This document shows, piece after piece, positions 37,873-46,468 of a stretch of DNA of 64,000 nucleotides (position 1 is the stretch's first letter; each line of letters starts with the position of its first letter). Where the stretch lies: the IMG/VR virus record IMGVR_UViG_3300025141_013863, positions 26,333 through 90,332 of that record; one strand, 5' to 3'. Under the pieces are notes generated by a model, which did no database searches, was not told the origin of the DNA, and saw only the letters and a program-made list of their open reading frames with translations. The stretch is from a virus. The translations under genes were made by a program, and so were the position numbers.

Positions 37873-39027
37873 ATGCCAGTAATTAATTACGAAACATTAG
37901 ATACAAACACAGATGTAACTACCACGAGGACGCTTCTTCATGAATCGATCCCTCTTACGGGCGCAATCATAAGCGGTGGCGCCGGTGATGGAGCATTAGC
38001 AACTTATAACAATGAAAATATTAAAAACTATACTCATGGAATGTTCCAGAGTGTTTATGATTATCCTTATTTAAGTTCTTCTGCTAACCATATTTTTGAT
38101 ATTACTATCGGATATGATGAAAGCTCCGCCTTTTCTTCATCTGCCAATAGTCAAAATAGTAAAAAGATTAATCTTTATAACCAATTTTCCCAGGTTCTTT
38201 TGGGCTTCACTGGCTCAAATAATACTGTTAGATTGTTTGAAAGCGATTTGACGCTTGATCAAACAGGCTCTATGAAGTCTTGCTTCTTCTTAAGTTTTTC
38301 TCGACTGCTTGTAAAAGACCAGATTAAGAAAGGTTCTTTTACTATTAAGATTGGTACCGGATCTTGGGGCCAACCTTGGCCAACCGGATCCTCCAACGCC
38401 CCAAGCGGCATATTAACACTGCAGGATCTTTCTGCGTCTACAAACGGACAAGGAACAACTAGTGTTCCGGGTGGTGATTTTGGAATTTTATACGACACTA
38501 CGGCCAGTCTAACTACTCGCGGGCTTGGTGTGATCTTTTATCAGGCCGGCATAATTGTTCTTACTTCGTCTATCTTTGATGACATGGCAGCAGAGACAGA
38601 CAATCATCCAGGTATTTCTTCCGCCGGTACACATGGTCACTATTTCTTTAGTGGTTCTCCCGGAGACGGAGAGCCCCACGTAAGAAGCGTTTCTGGTGCA
38701 TTTACTGGTTCTGTTATTTCTGCATCGTGTGACGCATTAAGGCATAGAATTTATGATATCTCTTTTAATAATACCACAGAGATTAACTCAACAATTTATT
38801 TCTGCAGGGTGCCGCATAACAAGTATAACTATAGTTCTAACCCAACATACTTATCCGGAAGCCAGATTAGAGTTAAGTCTGTCGCATCTGATGAGCCGGT
38901 AGCTTATCTTACCACTATTGGGCTGTATAATTCTAGTAATGAATTATTGGCAACAGCTAAACTATCAGAGCCTCTGAAGAAAACTCCAACAAATGAGATT
39001 ACGTTACGTGTTAGATTAGATTTCTAA
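37873..39027 (+). CDS. Tail structural protein, paralog A
   Basis: A 384-residue, Ser/Thr/Gly-rich, beta-type protein. Its C-terminal third (YNYSSNPTYLSGSQIRV, LTTIGLYNSSNELLATAKLS, LRVRLDF) aligns by eye with the C-terminus of the next gene (YSNNPTF, ISKVAIYDDKKNLIGIA, FKLRLDI). Both also share an LYDxxxS-G-GVIFYQAGI/VVLYDEGFILLTGS-type core. The pair therefore arose by tandem duplication. I recall such C-termini in T4-like marine phage tail proteins. A trimeric baseplate or fibre role is likely. Confidence 0.7.
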   Translation: MPVINYETLDTNTDVTTTRTLLHESIPLTGAIISGGAGDGALATYNNENIKNYTHGMFQSVYDYPYLSSSANHIFDITIGYDESSAFSSSANSQNSKKINLYNQFSQVLLGFTGSNNTVRLFESDLTLDQTGSMKSCFFLSFSRLLVKDQIKKGSFTIKIGTGSWGQPWPTGSSNAPSGILTLQDLSASTNGQGTTSVPGGDFGILYDTTASLTTRGLGVIFYQAGIIVLTSSIFDDMAAETDNHPGISSAGTHGHYFFSGSPGDGEPHVRSVSGAFTGSVISASCDALRHRIYDISFNNTTEINSTIYFCRVPHNKYNYSSNPTYLSGSQIRVKSVASDEPVAYLTTIGLYNSSNELLATAKLSEPLKKTPTNEITLRVRLDF

Positions 39028-39029
39028 AA

Positions 39030-40358
39030 ATGTCAATAAAAAAGTTCAAGCCTAAAGATATTCTTTTGAACACAATGAAAGCTCACCCTCGTTGTGAGTT
39101 TTTCATTTTTGATAGCAAGATATATTATAACAATATTCCTGAACAATCCGGAGCATTTAGTGCAAATGTTAGAAATGTACAACCAGGACATATTAGCCTA
39201 TATGAATATAACATAGATAAGATAACGGGGTCTAGTGATTCTGATTCCCCCTCTGGAGATAACCCATTTATCTATCCTTTTATTACAAAGGACACAGCAG
39301 GGGCTAGCTTCCGATCTGTAACCTCTTCGGGCGGCCTTAACGAGTGGACCACAGCAAGCGTTGGAGATATTTTATACGGCAGTTATCCGATGTCTGCCTC
39401 TATTAGTCGAGAATATATGAACAAAGCAGGCGATAGAAATATGGGAACAAAGCCCACCGGAGAAAGTTCGCCTTTTTCTCACGGCACTAAGAGGTGGGAA
39501 GATTCTCCAAAATATCGTCATTATTGGGCACTAAGAAATAGATTAAATTTTTATGGCATCAGGAGTAAACACTATGTTGTTTCTTCGTCCCTAGAGGATG
39601 GATTTAATGTAGATGATGCCATTGGGTGGGACAAAGATAATCAAAAAATAGGAATGATTTCAATCCCATCTATCTTTTTTGGATCAAAGATTAGGCCTGG
39701 AAGCTTATCTCTTAAGTGGTATTTTACTGGATCGTTGTGTGGAGAGCTGAGAGATACCAAAAGAAACGGGGAACTGATACAGGTTTCCGGCGGCGTGCAC
39801 GCCGATTCATATAATGATAAGGTCGCCGGCGTGGTGCTTTATGACGAAGGGTTTATTCTTCTCACGGGCTCCTGGCCCCTGCAGCCAGAAGCGATTAAGA
39901 TGAAAACAGACGGCCTCAACGCTAAACCGCAGTGGCAGTTTTTCGGCGCCGGCGCAGGCGACGGAGTTAATACAACCTCGGCAGGCTCCACTTTCGTATC
40001 CTGTTCGTTTAATTTATCTTTCGAAGGCACAACCGAAACACAGGTTATGACGATGTTTGCTCACGCCAGAAGAGGTGAAGCAAACTATTCTAACAATCCA
40101 ACATTCTTATTGTACGGACAAGAACAATTAAGAATCACTTCTTCGCAAATTTATGAAGAGAGTTCTGATAGATTATTGGCGAATGTGGTATCATCAAGTT
40201 TTATGAACCACTCCGCCTCTTTTAAACGCCAAGTGTATATTTCTAAGGTTGCTATATATGATGATAAGAAGAATTTAATTGGTATTGCCACTATGGCAAA
40301 CCCTGTATTAAAGCAAGAAGATCAAGATTATACATTTAAATTGCGGCTTGACATATAG
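39030..40358 (+). CDS. Tail structural protein, paralog B
   Basis: A 442-residue partner of the preceding gene, starting two bases after its stop. Homologous segments include YSNNPTF, a KVAIYDDKKNLIGIATMANP strand pair and a closing KLRLDI. It has a longer N-terminal domain (MSIKKFKPKDILLNTMKAHP followed by RCEFFIFDSKIYYN) that paralog A lacks. The core GVVLYDEGFILLTGSW is shared in style with A. This is probably a subunit of the same virion structure. Confidence 0.7.
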   Translation: MSIKKFKPKDILLNTMKAHPRCEFFIFDSKIYYNNIPEQSGAFSANVRNVQPGHISLYEYNIDKITGSSDSDSPSGDNPFIYPFITKDTAGASFRSVTSSGGLNEWTTASVGDILYGSYPMSASISREYMNKAGDRNMGTKPTGESSPFSHGTKRWEDSPKYRHYWALRNRLNFYGIRSKHYVVSSSLEDGFNVDDAIGWDKDNQKIGMISIPSIFFGSKIRPGSLSLKWYFTGSLCGELRDTKRNGELIQVSGGVHADSYNDKVAGVVLYDEGFILLTGSWPLQPEAIKMKTDGLNAKPQWQFFGAGAGDGVNTTSAGSTFVSCSFNLSFEGTTETQVMTMFAHARRGEANYSNNPTFLLYGQEQLRITSSQIYEESSDRLLANVVSSSFMNHSASFKRQVYISKVAIYDDKKNLIGIATMANPVLKQEDQDYTFKLRLDI

Positions 40359-40370
40359 TATAATAATAAC

Positions 40371-40955
40371 ATGATACTTGGTATAGACGTTTCAACCAGC
40401 ATAACTGGCTTTGCGATTGTTGCAGAAGGCGAAATAGTTTTTTATGATTCTGTTGATCTGCGAAAATATAAGAATTTATTTGAGAAAGCAGAAAGAATAA
40501 AAGAGGCGCTATTCAACTTATTGGACAACTATCAATATGATAGAGAAGAGCATTGGCTAGCCGACGATCAAGATAAAGAGAATAAGATAAATCACATCTA
40601 TATCGAACAGTCGCTCCATATGTTTATGGGCGGCAAATCCTCGGCCAAAACTCTCTCAACTCTTACTCGTTTTAACGGTATTGTTTCGTGGCTCGCGTAT
40701 GAGATGTTTGAAATGGAGCCGAAATATATCGCAGCCACCTCCGCCCGCAAGCATGCTGGCATTAAAGTTCCGCGAGGACAAAAAGCAAAACAAGTTGTTT
40801 TACAATATCTGCTTGACAACGAGCCTGCTTTCAGGGTAGAATATACAAAGCACGGAAATCCGAAACCTGAATCGTATGATCGTGCTGATGCAATTGTTAT
40901 AGCAAAAGCAGGGTGGGCGATTGAACAAGCAAGCAGCGAAGAAGATACTGAATGA
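40371..40955 (+). CDS. RuvC-like Holliday junction resolvase
   Basis: A 194-residue RNase H-fold nuclease. The first strand ILGIDVSTSITGFAIV carries the first catalytic Asp (Asp6). IYIEQSL (Glu near residue 79) gives the second acidic residue, and YDRADAIVIAKAG the last Asp pair. This Asp...Glu...Asp-x-x-Asp pattern is that of RuvC. T4 uses the unrelated endonuclease VII for branch removal before packaging; this phage appears to use a RuvC type instead. It overlaps the primase gene by 35 bases. Confidence 0.85.
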   Translation: MILGIDVSTSITGFAIVAEGEIVFYDSVDLRKYKNLFEKAERIKEALFNLLDNYQYDREEHWLADDQDKENKINHIYIEQSLHMFMGGKSSAKTLSTLTRFNGIVSWLAYEMFEMEPKYIAATSARKHAGIKVPRGQKAKQVVLQYLLDNEPAFRVEYTKHGNPKPESYDRADAIVIAKAGWAIEQASSEEDTE

Positions 40956-41859
40956 AGCACTTGGCCGCGGCCTGGATCGAGGCTCGGAAATTCTCTTTCA
41001 ATGTCCGAAGTGCAATCACCACAAATCTAAGCTTTCTGTTAACGTGTCTAAAAATGTATTTAAGTGTTGGATTTGTGATTATCGGGGCCGCTCTATTAGG
41101 CGTCTTATTAGGAGCTTTGGTTCCTATACACAATTACAGAAATGGGACGAAATATTCGGTCGGCAAGATCTGGAAAGATTTGATGATCTCTTTGCTGAGA
41201 GAAGCGTGGAGAGAAACGATCAGACAGTCGATCTACCGGAAGAATTCGTAAGTTTGTGTCACGACAACATACCCAAGACGGGTATATATGCTCGCAACTA
41301 TTTGAAATCACGTGGTATTACTGCCGCAGAGATTCTAAAATGGAAGATTGGATACTGCTTTAGCGGAGAATATCGCAATAGAATTGTGGTGCCTTCTTTC
41401 AATGATGACGGAAATGTTAGCTATTTTGTGGCGAGAAGTTATAATGGCGATACTTACAAATACAAGAATCCACGCTCGTCTAAGAACATCGTGTTTAACG
41501 AATTATATGTTAATTGGAATGAAGACCTGATTCTTGTGGAGGGGGTATTCGATGCAATCAACGCAGGAAATTCTGTCCCGATATTGGGCTCAACGTTACG
41601 CACAGATTCTTCGCTCATCAAAAAAATTGTTTTCAACGACACACCAGTCTACGTCGCCTTGGATCCTGATGCAGTAGAAAAAGAACGAAAAGTAATCAAG
41701 ACTTTGTTAAAGTATGATGTGGAATTATATAAGATAGACGTAACCGGATATGAAGATGTGGGCTCTATGCCGAAAGATGTGTTTGAGGAAAGAAAACAAA
41801 ACGCAACCTTTATCGACAGAGACAACTATTTATTGTTAGATTTACTGTCGGCAGTATAG
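40921..41859 (+). CDS. DNA primase (zinc ribbon plus Toprim)
   Basis: A 312-residue protein with a TTG start. A zinc ribbon has CxxC pairs at residues 28-31 (CPKC) and 49-52 (CWIC). The Toprim core is near residues 170-260: LILVEGVFDAI gives the catalytic Glu, and YVALDPDA the Asp-x-Asp pair. It makes RNA primers for lagging-strand synthesis. No helicase domain is attached, so a separate helicase must exist outside the window. An alternative ATG inside the gene would remove the zinc ribbon, so the TTG is preferred, preceded by a GGGTGG sequence. Confidence 0.85.
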   Translation: MNKQAAKKILNEALGRGLDRGSEILFQCPKCNHHKSKLSVNVSKNVFKCWICDYRGRSIRRLIRSFGSYTQLQKWDEIFGRQDLERFDDLFAERSVERNDQTVDLPEEFVSLCHDNIPKTGIYARNYLKSRGITAAEILKWKIGYCFSGEYRNRIVVPSFNDDGNVSYFVARSYNGDTYKYKNPRSSKNIVFNELYVNWNEDLILVEGVFDAINAGNSVPILGSTLRTDSSLIKKIVFNDTPVYVALDPDAVEKERKVIKTLLKYDVELYKIDVTGYEDVGSMPKDVFEERKQNATFIDRDNYLLLDLLSAV

Positions 41860-41868
41860 GAGAACACC

Positions 41869-42123
41869 ATGGCTAGAAGAAAAAACACAAAATTTATTGA
41901 TCCTCGTTATTTTATGGACGAGAAGGAGGAGGCGCTGAGTGAGGCTACAGATCCCCACGATCAGCCCGCCGGCGGCGAATCGGGCCAAGATGATCCAGAC
42001 AAGATAGAGAAATGTAAAAGTGAAGGTGGAAAATGGAGATACGCCAAAGAGTCCAAAGGCCCCGAATCCAAAAGCTATGATCTCTCTAGAGGCTTGAAAG
42101 GCTATTGCGAAAAAAAGAAATGA
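41869..42123 (+). CDS. Small charged protein, function unknown
   Basis: An 84-residue hydrophilic protein after a TAGGAG site. It starts MARRKNTKFIDPRYFMDEKE, has a disordered Pro/Gly/Asp-rich centre, and ends in a Cys/Lys-rich segment (KCKSEGGKWRYAKESKG ... GYCEKKK). Two cysteines may form a disulfide or metal site. No family is recognised. It is linked by an ATGA overlap to the first gene of the shared-N-terminus set. Confidence 0.5.
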   Translation: MARRKNTKFIDPRYFMDEKEEALSEATDPHDQPAGGESGQDDPDKIEKCKSEGGKWRYAKESKGPESKSYDLSRGLKGYCEKKK

Positions 42124-42170
42124 AAATCACAAAATCCCAACTTAAACAGATTATTAAGGAAGAGCTTGAA
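42120..42170 (+). repeat. Shared 51-base gene start, copy 1
   Basis: The first 51 bases of this gene match the starts of the genes at 46121 (49 of 51 by eye), 42577 (47) and 48085 (46). The match ends soon after, with unrelated coding sequence downstream. Confidence 0.8.
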
Positions 42171-42440
42171 GAAGGCTTAGGGGATATGCTCAAGAAAATG
42201 CGCCGCCGCCATCATATTAATCGCGCTGGTCAAGAAGAAGAGTTCATGAATCAGTATTATATCGACGTTCGTGATGAAGATGGTAGCTTGATAAAAAGAC
42301 ATTCGTATCGAGATCATACTGATGAGTCAGCATGGGAACATGCTGAAAAGCTTAAACGAGAGCTACGTCTCGCCGGAGAAGAGCTTGAGATTATTAAAGA
42401 CACTGAAGACGGAGAGGTCAACTTGGGGTCAATCTTTTAA
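42120..42440 (+). CDS. Candidate head-targeted internal protein 1 (MKITKSQLKQIIKEELEE start)
   Basis: The chosen start is ATG 42120, because it places the shared N-terminal segment at residue 1 and makes the usual ATGA overlap. It has 106 residues. Residues 1-18 match those of the genes at 42577, 46121 and 48085 almost exactly and contain I12-K13-E14, a fit to the T4 gp21 cleavage consensus. The rest (basic KKMRRRHHINRAGQ, then YYIDVRDEDGSLIKRHSYRD with helix) is not related to the other members. It may be packaged in the head and delivered to the cell; this is inferred from T4 internal proteins. Confidence 0.6.
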   Translation: MKITKSQLKQIIKEELEEGLGDMLKKMRRRHHINRAGQEEEFMNQYYIDVRDEDGSLIKRHSYRDHTDESAWEHAEKLKRELRLAGEELEIIKDTEDGEVNLGSIF

Positions 42441-42580
42441 TGCTAAGAAAACTTTCACGATATCTTTTTAAGAAAGGCATAAGCGATTTGGAGCTTTTAA
42501 AGATATTGGGAATTCTTGGAATGGCTACATTTGTTATGGGAATGATGCTCTATGGAGCGATCGGGGCACTATTATTATGA
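42440..42580 (+). CDS. Small single-span membrane protein
   Basis: A 46-residue gene between two shared-N-terminus genes. It starts ATG 42440 on the last base of the previous stop and ends in an ATGA overlap with the next start. The first 20 residues are basic (MLRKLSRYLFKKG), and residues 19-46 are hydrophobic and Gly/Met-rich (ILGILGMATFVMGMMLYG), forming one transmembrane helix. The tight overlaps on both sides support translation. Its function is unknown; a holin-like or inner-membrane effector role is possible. Confidence 0.6.
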   Translation: MLRKLSRYLFKKGISDLELLKILGILGMATFVMGMMLYGAIGALLL

Positions 42581-42627
42581 AAATCACAAAAACACAACTT
42601 AAGCAAATTATTAAGGAAGAGCTTGAA
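42577..42627 (+). repeat. Shared 51-base gene start, copy 2
   Basis: Differs from copy 1 at about four positions, two of them in the sixth codon (aca for tcc) and two silent changes in the ninth and tenth codons. Confidence 0.8.
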
Positions 42628-42924
42628 GAGGCTGCGGCTTCTTATCCTCTTAAAAACGTAGATCAAGATAGCGTGACTGCAGGCGCCCCCGGCGAGCAAG
42701 CCGTTATGCAAACAAAAAGAGCGCCAAACAAACAAGAAGAAGCATCGCAGCTTTTTGGAGATCGTATGAATATCGACGTATCTATGCATGCTTATCGCAT
42801 AGGTCAGCATTTAGGCGAAGAACACCTTGTTAAAAATGTAGCTAAAGCTTTGCAACTGTCTGCTCCCCATGCCGCCGCGGCAATGATCTTAGGCGCCCAA
42901 CATGGATTTGGGGACGACGATTAG
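42577..42924 (+). CDS. Candidate head-targeted internal protein 2
   Basis: A 115-residue protein whose residues 1-18 are MKITKTQLKQIIKEELEE, including the I-K-E motif. The remainder is unrelated to copy 1. It has a Pro/Ala/Gly linker and a helical C-terminal domain (HAYRIGQHLGEEHLVKNVAK, then PHAAAAMILGAQHGFGDDD). After cleavage at Glu14 it would leave about 100 residues. The gene ends 80 bases before the promoter and start of the Mre11-Rad50 fusion. Confidence 0.6.
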   Translation: MKITKTQLKQIIKEELEEAAASYPLKNVDQDSVTAGAPGEQAVMQTKRAPNKQEEASQLFGDRMNIDVSMHAYRIGQHLGEEHLVKNVAKALQLSAPHAAAAMILGAQHGFGDDD

Positions 42925-42942
42925 TCGACAGTTAAAAAAGTC

Positions 42943-42974
42943 TTGACAACAGATCCCGCATAGGGTATTATAAT
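42943..42974 (+). promoter_or_regulatory. Sigma70-type promoter of the Mre11-Rad50 gene
   Basis: A perfect -35 TTGACA (42943-42948) is followed after 17 bases by TATTAT (42966-42971), which overlaps TATAAT (42969-42974, spacing 20). It lies in the 80-base gap before the TTG start at 43005, which also has a GGAGGG site. It is the only clear host-type promoter seen and fits early or middle expression of a recombination gene, in contrast with the late structural genes. Confidence 0.75.
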
Positions 42975-43004
42975 ACTAACGGCATAACTACGTCTGGAGG
43001 GAAC

Positions 43005-46000
43005 TTGAAGTTTGCACATATAAGCGATACTCATATCAAAAATCTGAAGTATCATTACGAGTATAGGATTGTCTTTGAACAATTATACGAAACATTACGA
43101 GAACAAGAAGTCGATTACATCGTTCACTGCGGCGACATCGCACACACGAAGACACAAATCTCACCAGAGTTTGTGGAAATGTGTTCTGGCTTCTTCCGCA
43201 ACTTAGCGGAGATTGCTCCCACATATATTATCTTGGGTAACCACGACGGCAACTTAAAGAACAGCAGCCGCCAGGATGCACTCACACCGATTGTGGATGC
43301 GTTAAACTTAGCCGGACTCAACTTGCTCAAAGATTCTGGCGAAACACACTTGGACGATAAGTTCTGCTTGAATGTGCTTTCGGTCTTCGATCGAGAGAAG
43401 TGGATAAAGCCAAGCAACCCAGACAAGATCAACATCGCGCTCTATCATGGCTCAATTAGCAATTGTAAAACCGATATGAATTGGACGATGGTTAATGGCG
43501 AAGACACAATCACAATCTTTGATGACCACGATTTCTCAATGCTTGGGGATATCCACAGGCGCCAGTTCTTGGACGAAGAAGGCCGCGTATGGTACGCAGG
43601 CTCTACCGTTCAACAGAATCACGGCGAGACTAACGATAAGGGAATTCTAATTTGGGATATTAAATCAAAGGATGATTGGGATATTGAGCCGATTGTGCTC
43701 AAGAATCCAAAGCCGTTCTTTACAATCCCTCTCACATTGAAGGGCAGGATGCCCCGCAAGATTGACGTGCCAACTGGCGCCAGACTTCGCCTTGTTAGCA
43801 CCAATAACTTGCCGCTTGATGTTATGCGCAGAGCAATGGATATTGCCAAGCACAGGTTTAAGCCAGAAAGCATTTCGTTTCTGAATCGTGCTAGTGGTGA
43901 GCGCGGGAATGTGCAAGACATTACTGATGGACTGAGAACAGAGAACCTACGAGATCCAAAGATTCAAGAAGAGCTGATGGATGAGTATCTTAAAGACTAT
44001 CAGGTCCCCGCTGAGACTATGGAAAAAGTTTGTGAGCTTAATCGTACTTATAATAAAATTATCGAAGAGAAAGAGGAAATAGCACGAAATGTAAACTGGA
44101 AGCTCAAGTCGTTCCAGTTCGATAATCTATTTAATTATGGAGAAAAGAATGCTGTCAATTTTGATAGGCTTAATGGTATTGTTGGTATTTTTGGAAAGAA
44201 CTTTAGTGGTAAAAGCAGTATTATCGACGCTGCTCTTTATACTCTTTTTAATACAACTTCAAAGAATGAGCGAAAAAACCTCAATGTCATCAACCAGAAT
44301 AAAGATAGCGGACGAGGAAGACTTAAGATTGAGGCCAACAACGCCACGTACACAATTGAACGAGAGTCCACAAAGTACGTAAAGAGATTAAAGGGGGTTG
44401 AAACTCAAGAAGCAAAGACTGATTTAAACTTTGAGATGCGAGATCACATCACTGATGAGGTAATTTCACTTAATGGCACAACACGTAACGAGACTGATGC
44501 AAACATTCGCAAGCATTTCGGAACTATCGATGACTTCATGGTATCGTCGTTGGCCTCCCAACACGGAGCGCTCGCGTTCATTGACGAAGGTTCAACGCGA
44601 CGAAAGGAAATCATTGCGAAGTTCTTAGATCTGGAGGTTTTTGAGAAGAAATTCCGAATGGCAAAGGAAGATTCTGTCGAAGCCAAGGTAATGCTTAAGA
44701 AGCATGAAGATAAGGATTATAATGAGGAGATCGACACCGTGAATGAAATGTTAGAAGATCATCGCGATAGTGTAGTAGCCAATAAATATTTTTGTACCGA
44801 ATTAAGGGAGGGGCTAGCCCTCTTGCAAGATAGTCTGGGCGCCCTAGATACACAAATCTCCGCAATTCCTAACGAGCTTATTGATATCGCCAAACTTCGC
44901 GAAGAACAAAAGGGTAAGACCGAGAAAGTTGCACTGCTTACAGAGAAGATCCGGGAGCAATCGCGAGAAATTACGAGAAAGAAGAGAGTAGTTGATGATT
45001 CTAAAAGTAAGACTAATAAAGTTGACATCGCCAAGTTCATGAAGCTTCAGATGCAGATTGATCAGTTGCGTGAAAAAGAAAAGGAACTCAGAGAAGAACT
45101 ATCCGAGATCAAGAAAAAGGAAAAGCTATTAGAAGAGCACGAATACGATCCGAATTGTAAGTTCTGCTGTGAAAATAAATTTGTTAGGGAAGCTCATATC
45201 GCTGTCGCCAGCAAAGATCTCGCAGAGCACGAACTTCGAAATGCGACAGTTGATTTGAACGCTCTTAATCCAGCCGACGTGTTCACTAAACTTATGGAAC
45301 ACAGCCGCCTCATTGAATTGATTAAGAAGATTGAAGCAGAAACAACGCAAACCGATCTTGAGCGAGAACGCAACAAAACTGTCAAATCAAAGATCGAACT
45401 CGCTCTTAAAGACATCTCTTCGAAGATTGCTGAGTATGAGGACAATAAGGAAGCAATCGAGAACCTTGAGAAGTTGCTCGGCGAAAAGCGTTCTTTAGAA
45501 AAGAGCATCGAGAGCAATAACAAGAAAATCATATCTTGCGAAGAAGAAACACTTGACCTCGTTAAACTTGTGGGCTCCTACGAGCAGCGTGTAGAAACGC
45601 TGCGAGAGCAAAAGCAAGAATATCACGATCTAAGATCTTCATTCGCAGCATACGATTTGTTTATGCGCTGTATGCATCCAAACGGAATTGCTTACGATGT
45701 TATCAAAAAGAAGATCCCAGTAATCAATCAAGAGATTGCCAAGGTTCTCGCCAACATTGTGGAGTTTGAGATTTTCTTTGAGAGTTCTGGCAATAAGTTT
45801 GACATCTTTATCAAGCACCCGCAATACGATGAGCGCCCGATTGAAATGGCTTCAGGTGCAGAGAAAACGATGGCTGCGATGGCTATTCGGTTGGCGCTTC
45901 TATCTGTGTCTTCACTGCCCAAGAGTGATTTATTCATTCTTGATGAGCCGGGAACAGCGCTAGACGAAGAAAATATGGAGGGTTTTATTCGAATCTTGGA

Positions 46001-46121
46001 ACTAATTAAAGTGTATTTTAAGAACGTTTTGCTTATCTCACACCTTGATTCGCTCAAAGACTGCGTTGATATGCAAATTGTTATAGACAAAAAGCGCGGA
46101 TACGCAAGAGTAAATCAATAA
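43005..46121 (+). CDS. Mre11-Rad50 (gp47-gp46 / SbcDC) fusion protein
   Basis: A 1038-residue protein starting at TTG after TGGAGGG. Residues 1-330 form the Mre11-type phosphoesterase: HISDTH, HCGDIAH, ILGNHDG, LYHGS and LGDIHRRQ are its metal-binding motifs. Residues 360 to the end form the Rad50-type ATPase: Walker A FGKNFSGKSS near 397-406, a long coiled coil with a CKFC zinc hook near 718, signature SGAEKTMA near 950, and Walker B LFILDEPGTAL near 975. T4 encodes these as separate genes 47 and 46, together about 900 residues. The complex processes DNA ends for recombination-dependent replication and host DNA breakdown. Fusion fixes the subunit ratio. Confidence 0.93.
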   Translation: MKFAHISDTHIKNLKYHYEYRIVFEQLYETLREQEVDYIVHCGDIAHTKTQISPEFVEMCSGFFRNLAEIAPTYIILGNHDGNLKNSSRQDALTPIVDALNLAGLNLLKDSGETHLDDKFCLNVLSVFDREKWIKPSNPDKINIALYHGSISNCKTDMNWTMVNGEDTITIFDDHDFSMLGDIHRRQFLDEEGRVWYAGSTVQQNHGETNDKGILIWDIKSKDDWDIEPIVLKNPKPFFTIPLTLKGRMPRKIDVPTGARLRLVSTNNLPLDVMRRAMDIAKHRFKPESISFLNRASGERGNVQDITDGLRTENLRDPKIQEELMDEYLKDYQVPAETMEKVCELNRTYNKIIEEKEEIARNVNWKLKSFQFDNLFNYGEKNAVNFDRLNGIVGIFGKNFSGKSSIIDAALYTLFNTTSKNERKNLNVINQNKDSGRGRLKIEANNATYTIERESTKYVKRLKGVETQEAKTDLNFEMRDHITDEVISLNGTTRNETDANIRKHFGTIDDFMVSSLASQHGALAFIDEGSTRRKEIIAKFLDLEVFEKKFRMAKEDSVEAKVMLKKHEDKDYNEEIDTVNEMLEDHRDSVVANKYFCTELREGLALLQDSLGALDTQISAIPNELIDIAKLREEQKGKTEKVALLTEKIREQSREITRKKRVVDDSKSKTNKVDIAKFMKLQMQIDQLREKEKELREELSEIKKKEKLLEEHEYDPNCKFCCENKFVREAHIAVASKDLAEHELRNATVDLNALNPADVFTKLMEHSRLIELIKKIEAETTQTDLERERNKTVKSKIELALKDISSKIAEYEDNKEAIENLEKLLGEKRSLEKSIESNNKKIISCEEETLDLVKLVGSYEQRVETLREQKQEYHDLRSSFAAYDLFMRCMHPNGIAYDVIKKKIPVINQEIAKVLANIVEFEIFFESSGNKFDIFIKHPQYDERPIEMASGAEKTMAAMAIRLALLSVSSLPKSDLFILDEPGTALDEENMEGFIRILELIKVYFKNVLLISHLDSLKDCVDMQIVIDKKRGYARVNQ

Positions 46122-46171
46122 TGAAAATCACCAAATCCCAACTTAAACAGATTATTAAGGAAGAGCTTGAG
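46121..46171 (+). repeat. Shared 51-base gene start, copy 3
   Basis: Differs from copy 1 at two positions (acc for aca in codon 4 and gag for gaa in codon 17), the closest pair in the set. Confidence 0.8.
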
Positions 46172-46468
46172 GAAGCCTTAAATGAAGGCCACCGCCTTCC
46201 CGGTTCTGTTTATGATCCGCAGGGCGAACCCGAGATTGCATCTCCTCACAGAAAGAAACCACAAAGAAGCTATGGAAGCGGGATGAGTGATGCCGATAGG
46301 GAAGCTCACGAAAAGCGACAAGCTGAGAGAGATCCCGATAGAGAATATATTGATATGGTAAAAGGCCTTATGCGGAGGATGCCGGGCACACGTGTCCTGG
46401 CCACTGATGAAAAAAATCGAGAACTTATCGCGACGGCCGAACAAGAATTTGAAATGGAGCAACAATGA
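46121..46468 (+). CDS. Candidate head-targeted internal protein 3
   Basis: A 115-residue protein beginning with the shared segment, identical in protein to copy 1 through residue 18, then ALNEGHRLPGSV. The rest is hydrophilic and basic/acidic mixed (RKKPQRSYGSGMSDADREAH), with an RRMPGTRVLATDEKNRELIA strand-helix end. It lies between the Mre11-Rad50 and tubulin-like genes, its start on the former's TAA and its stop overlapping the latter. No similarity to the other members outside the N-terminus. Confidence 0.6.
   Translation: MKITKSQLKQIIKEELEEALNEGHRLPGSVYDPQGEPEIASPHRKKPQRSYGSGMSDADREAHEKRQAERDPDREYIDMVKGLMRRMPGTRVLATDEKNRELIATAEQEFEMEQQ

Noticed and set aside
40348-40364. TTGACA followed by TATAAT before the RuvC-like gene
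   Set aside because: The two boxes are only five bases apart and the -10 lies six bases before the start codon, so it cannot work as a normal sigma70 promoter.
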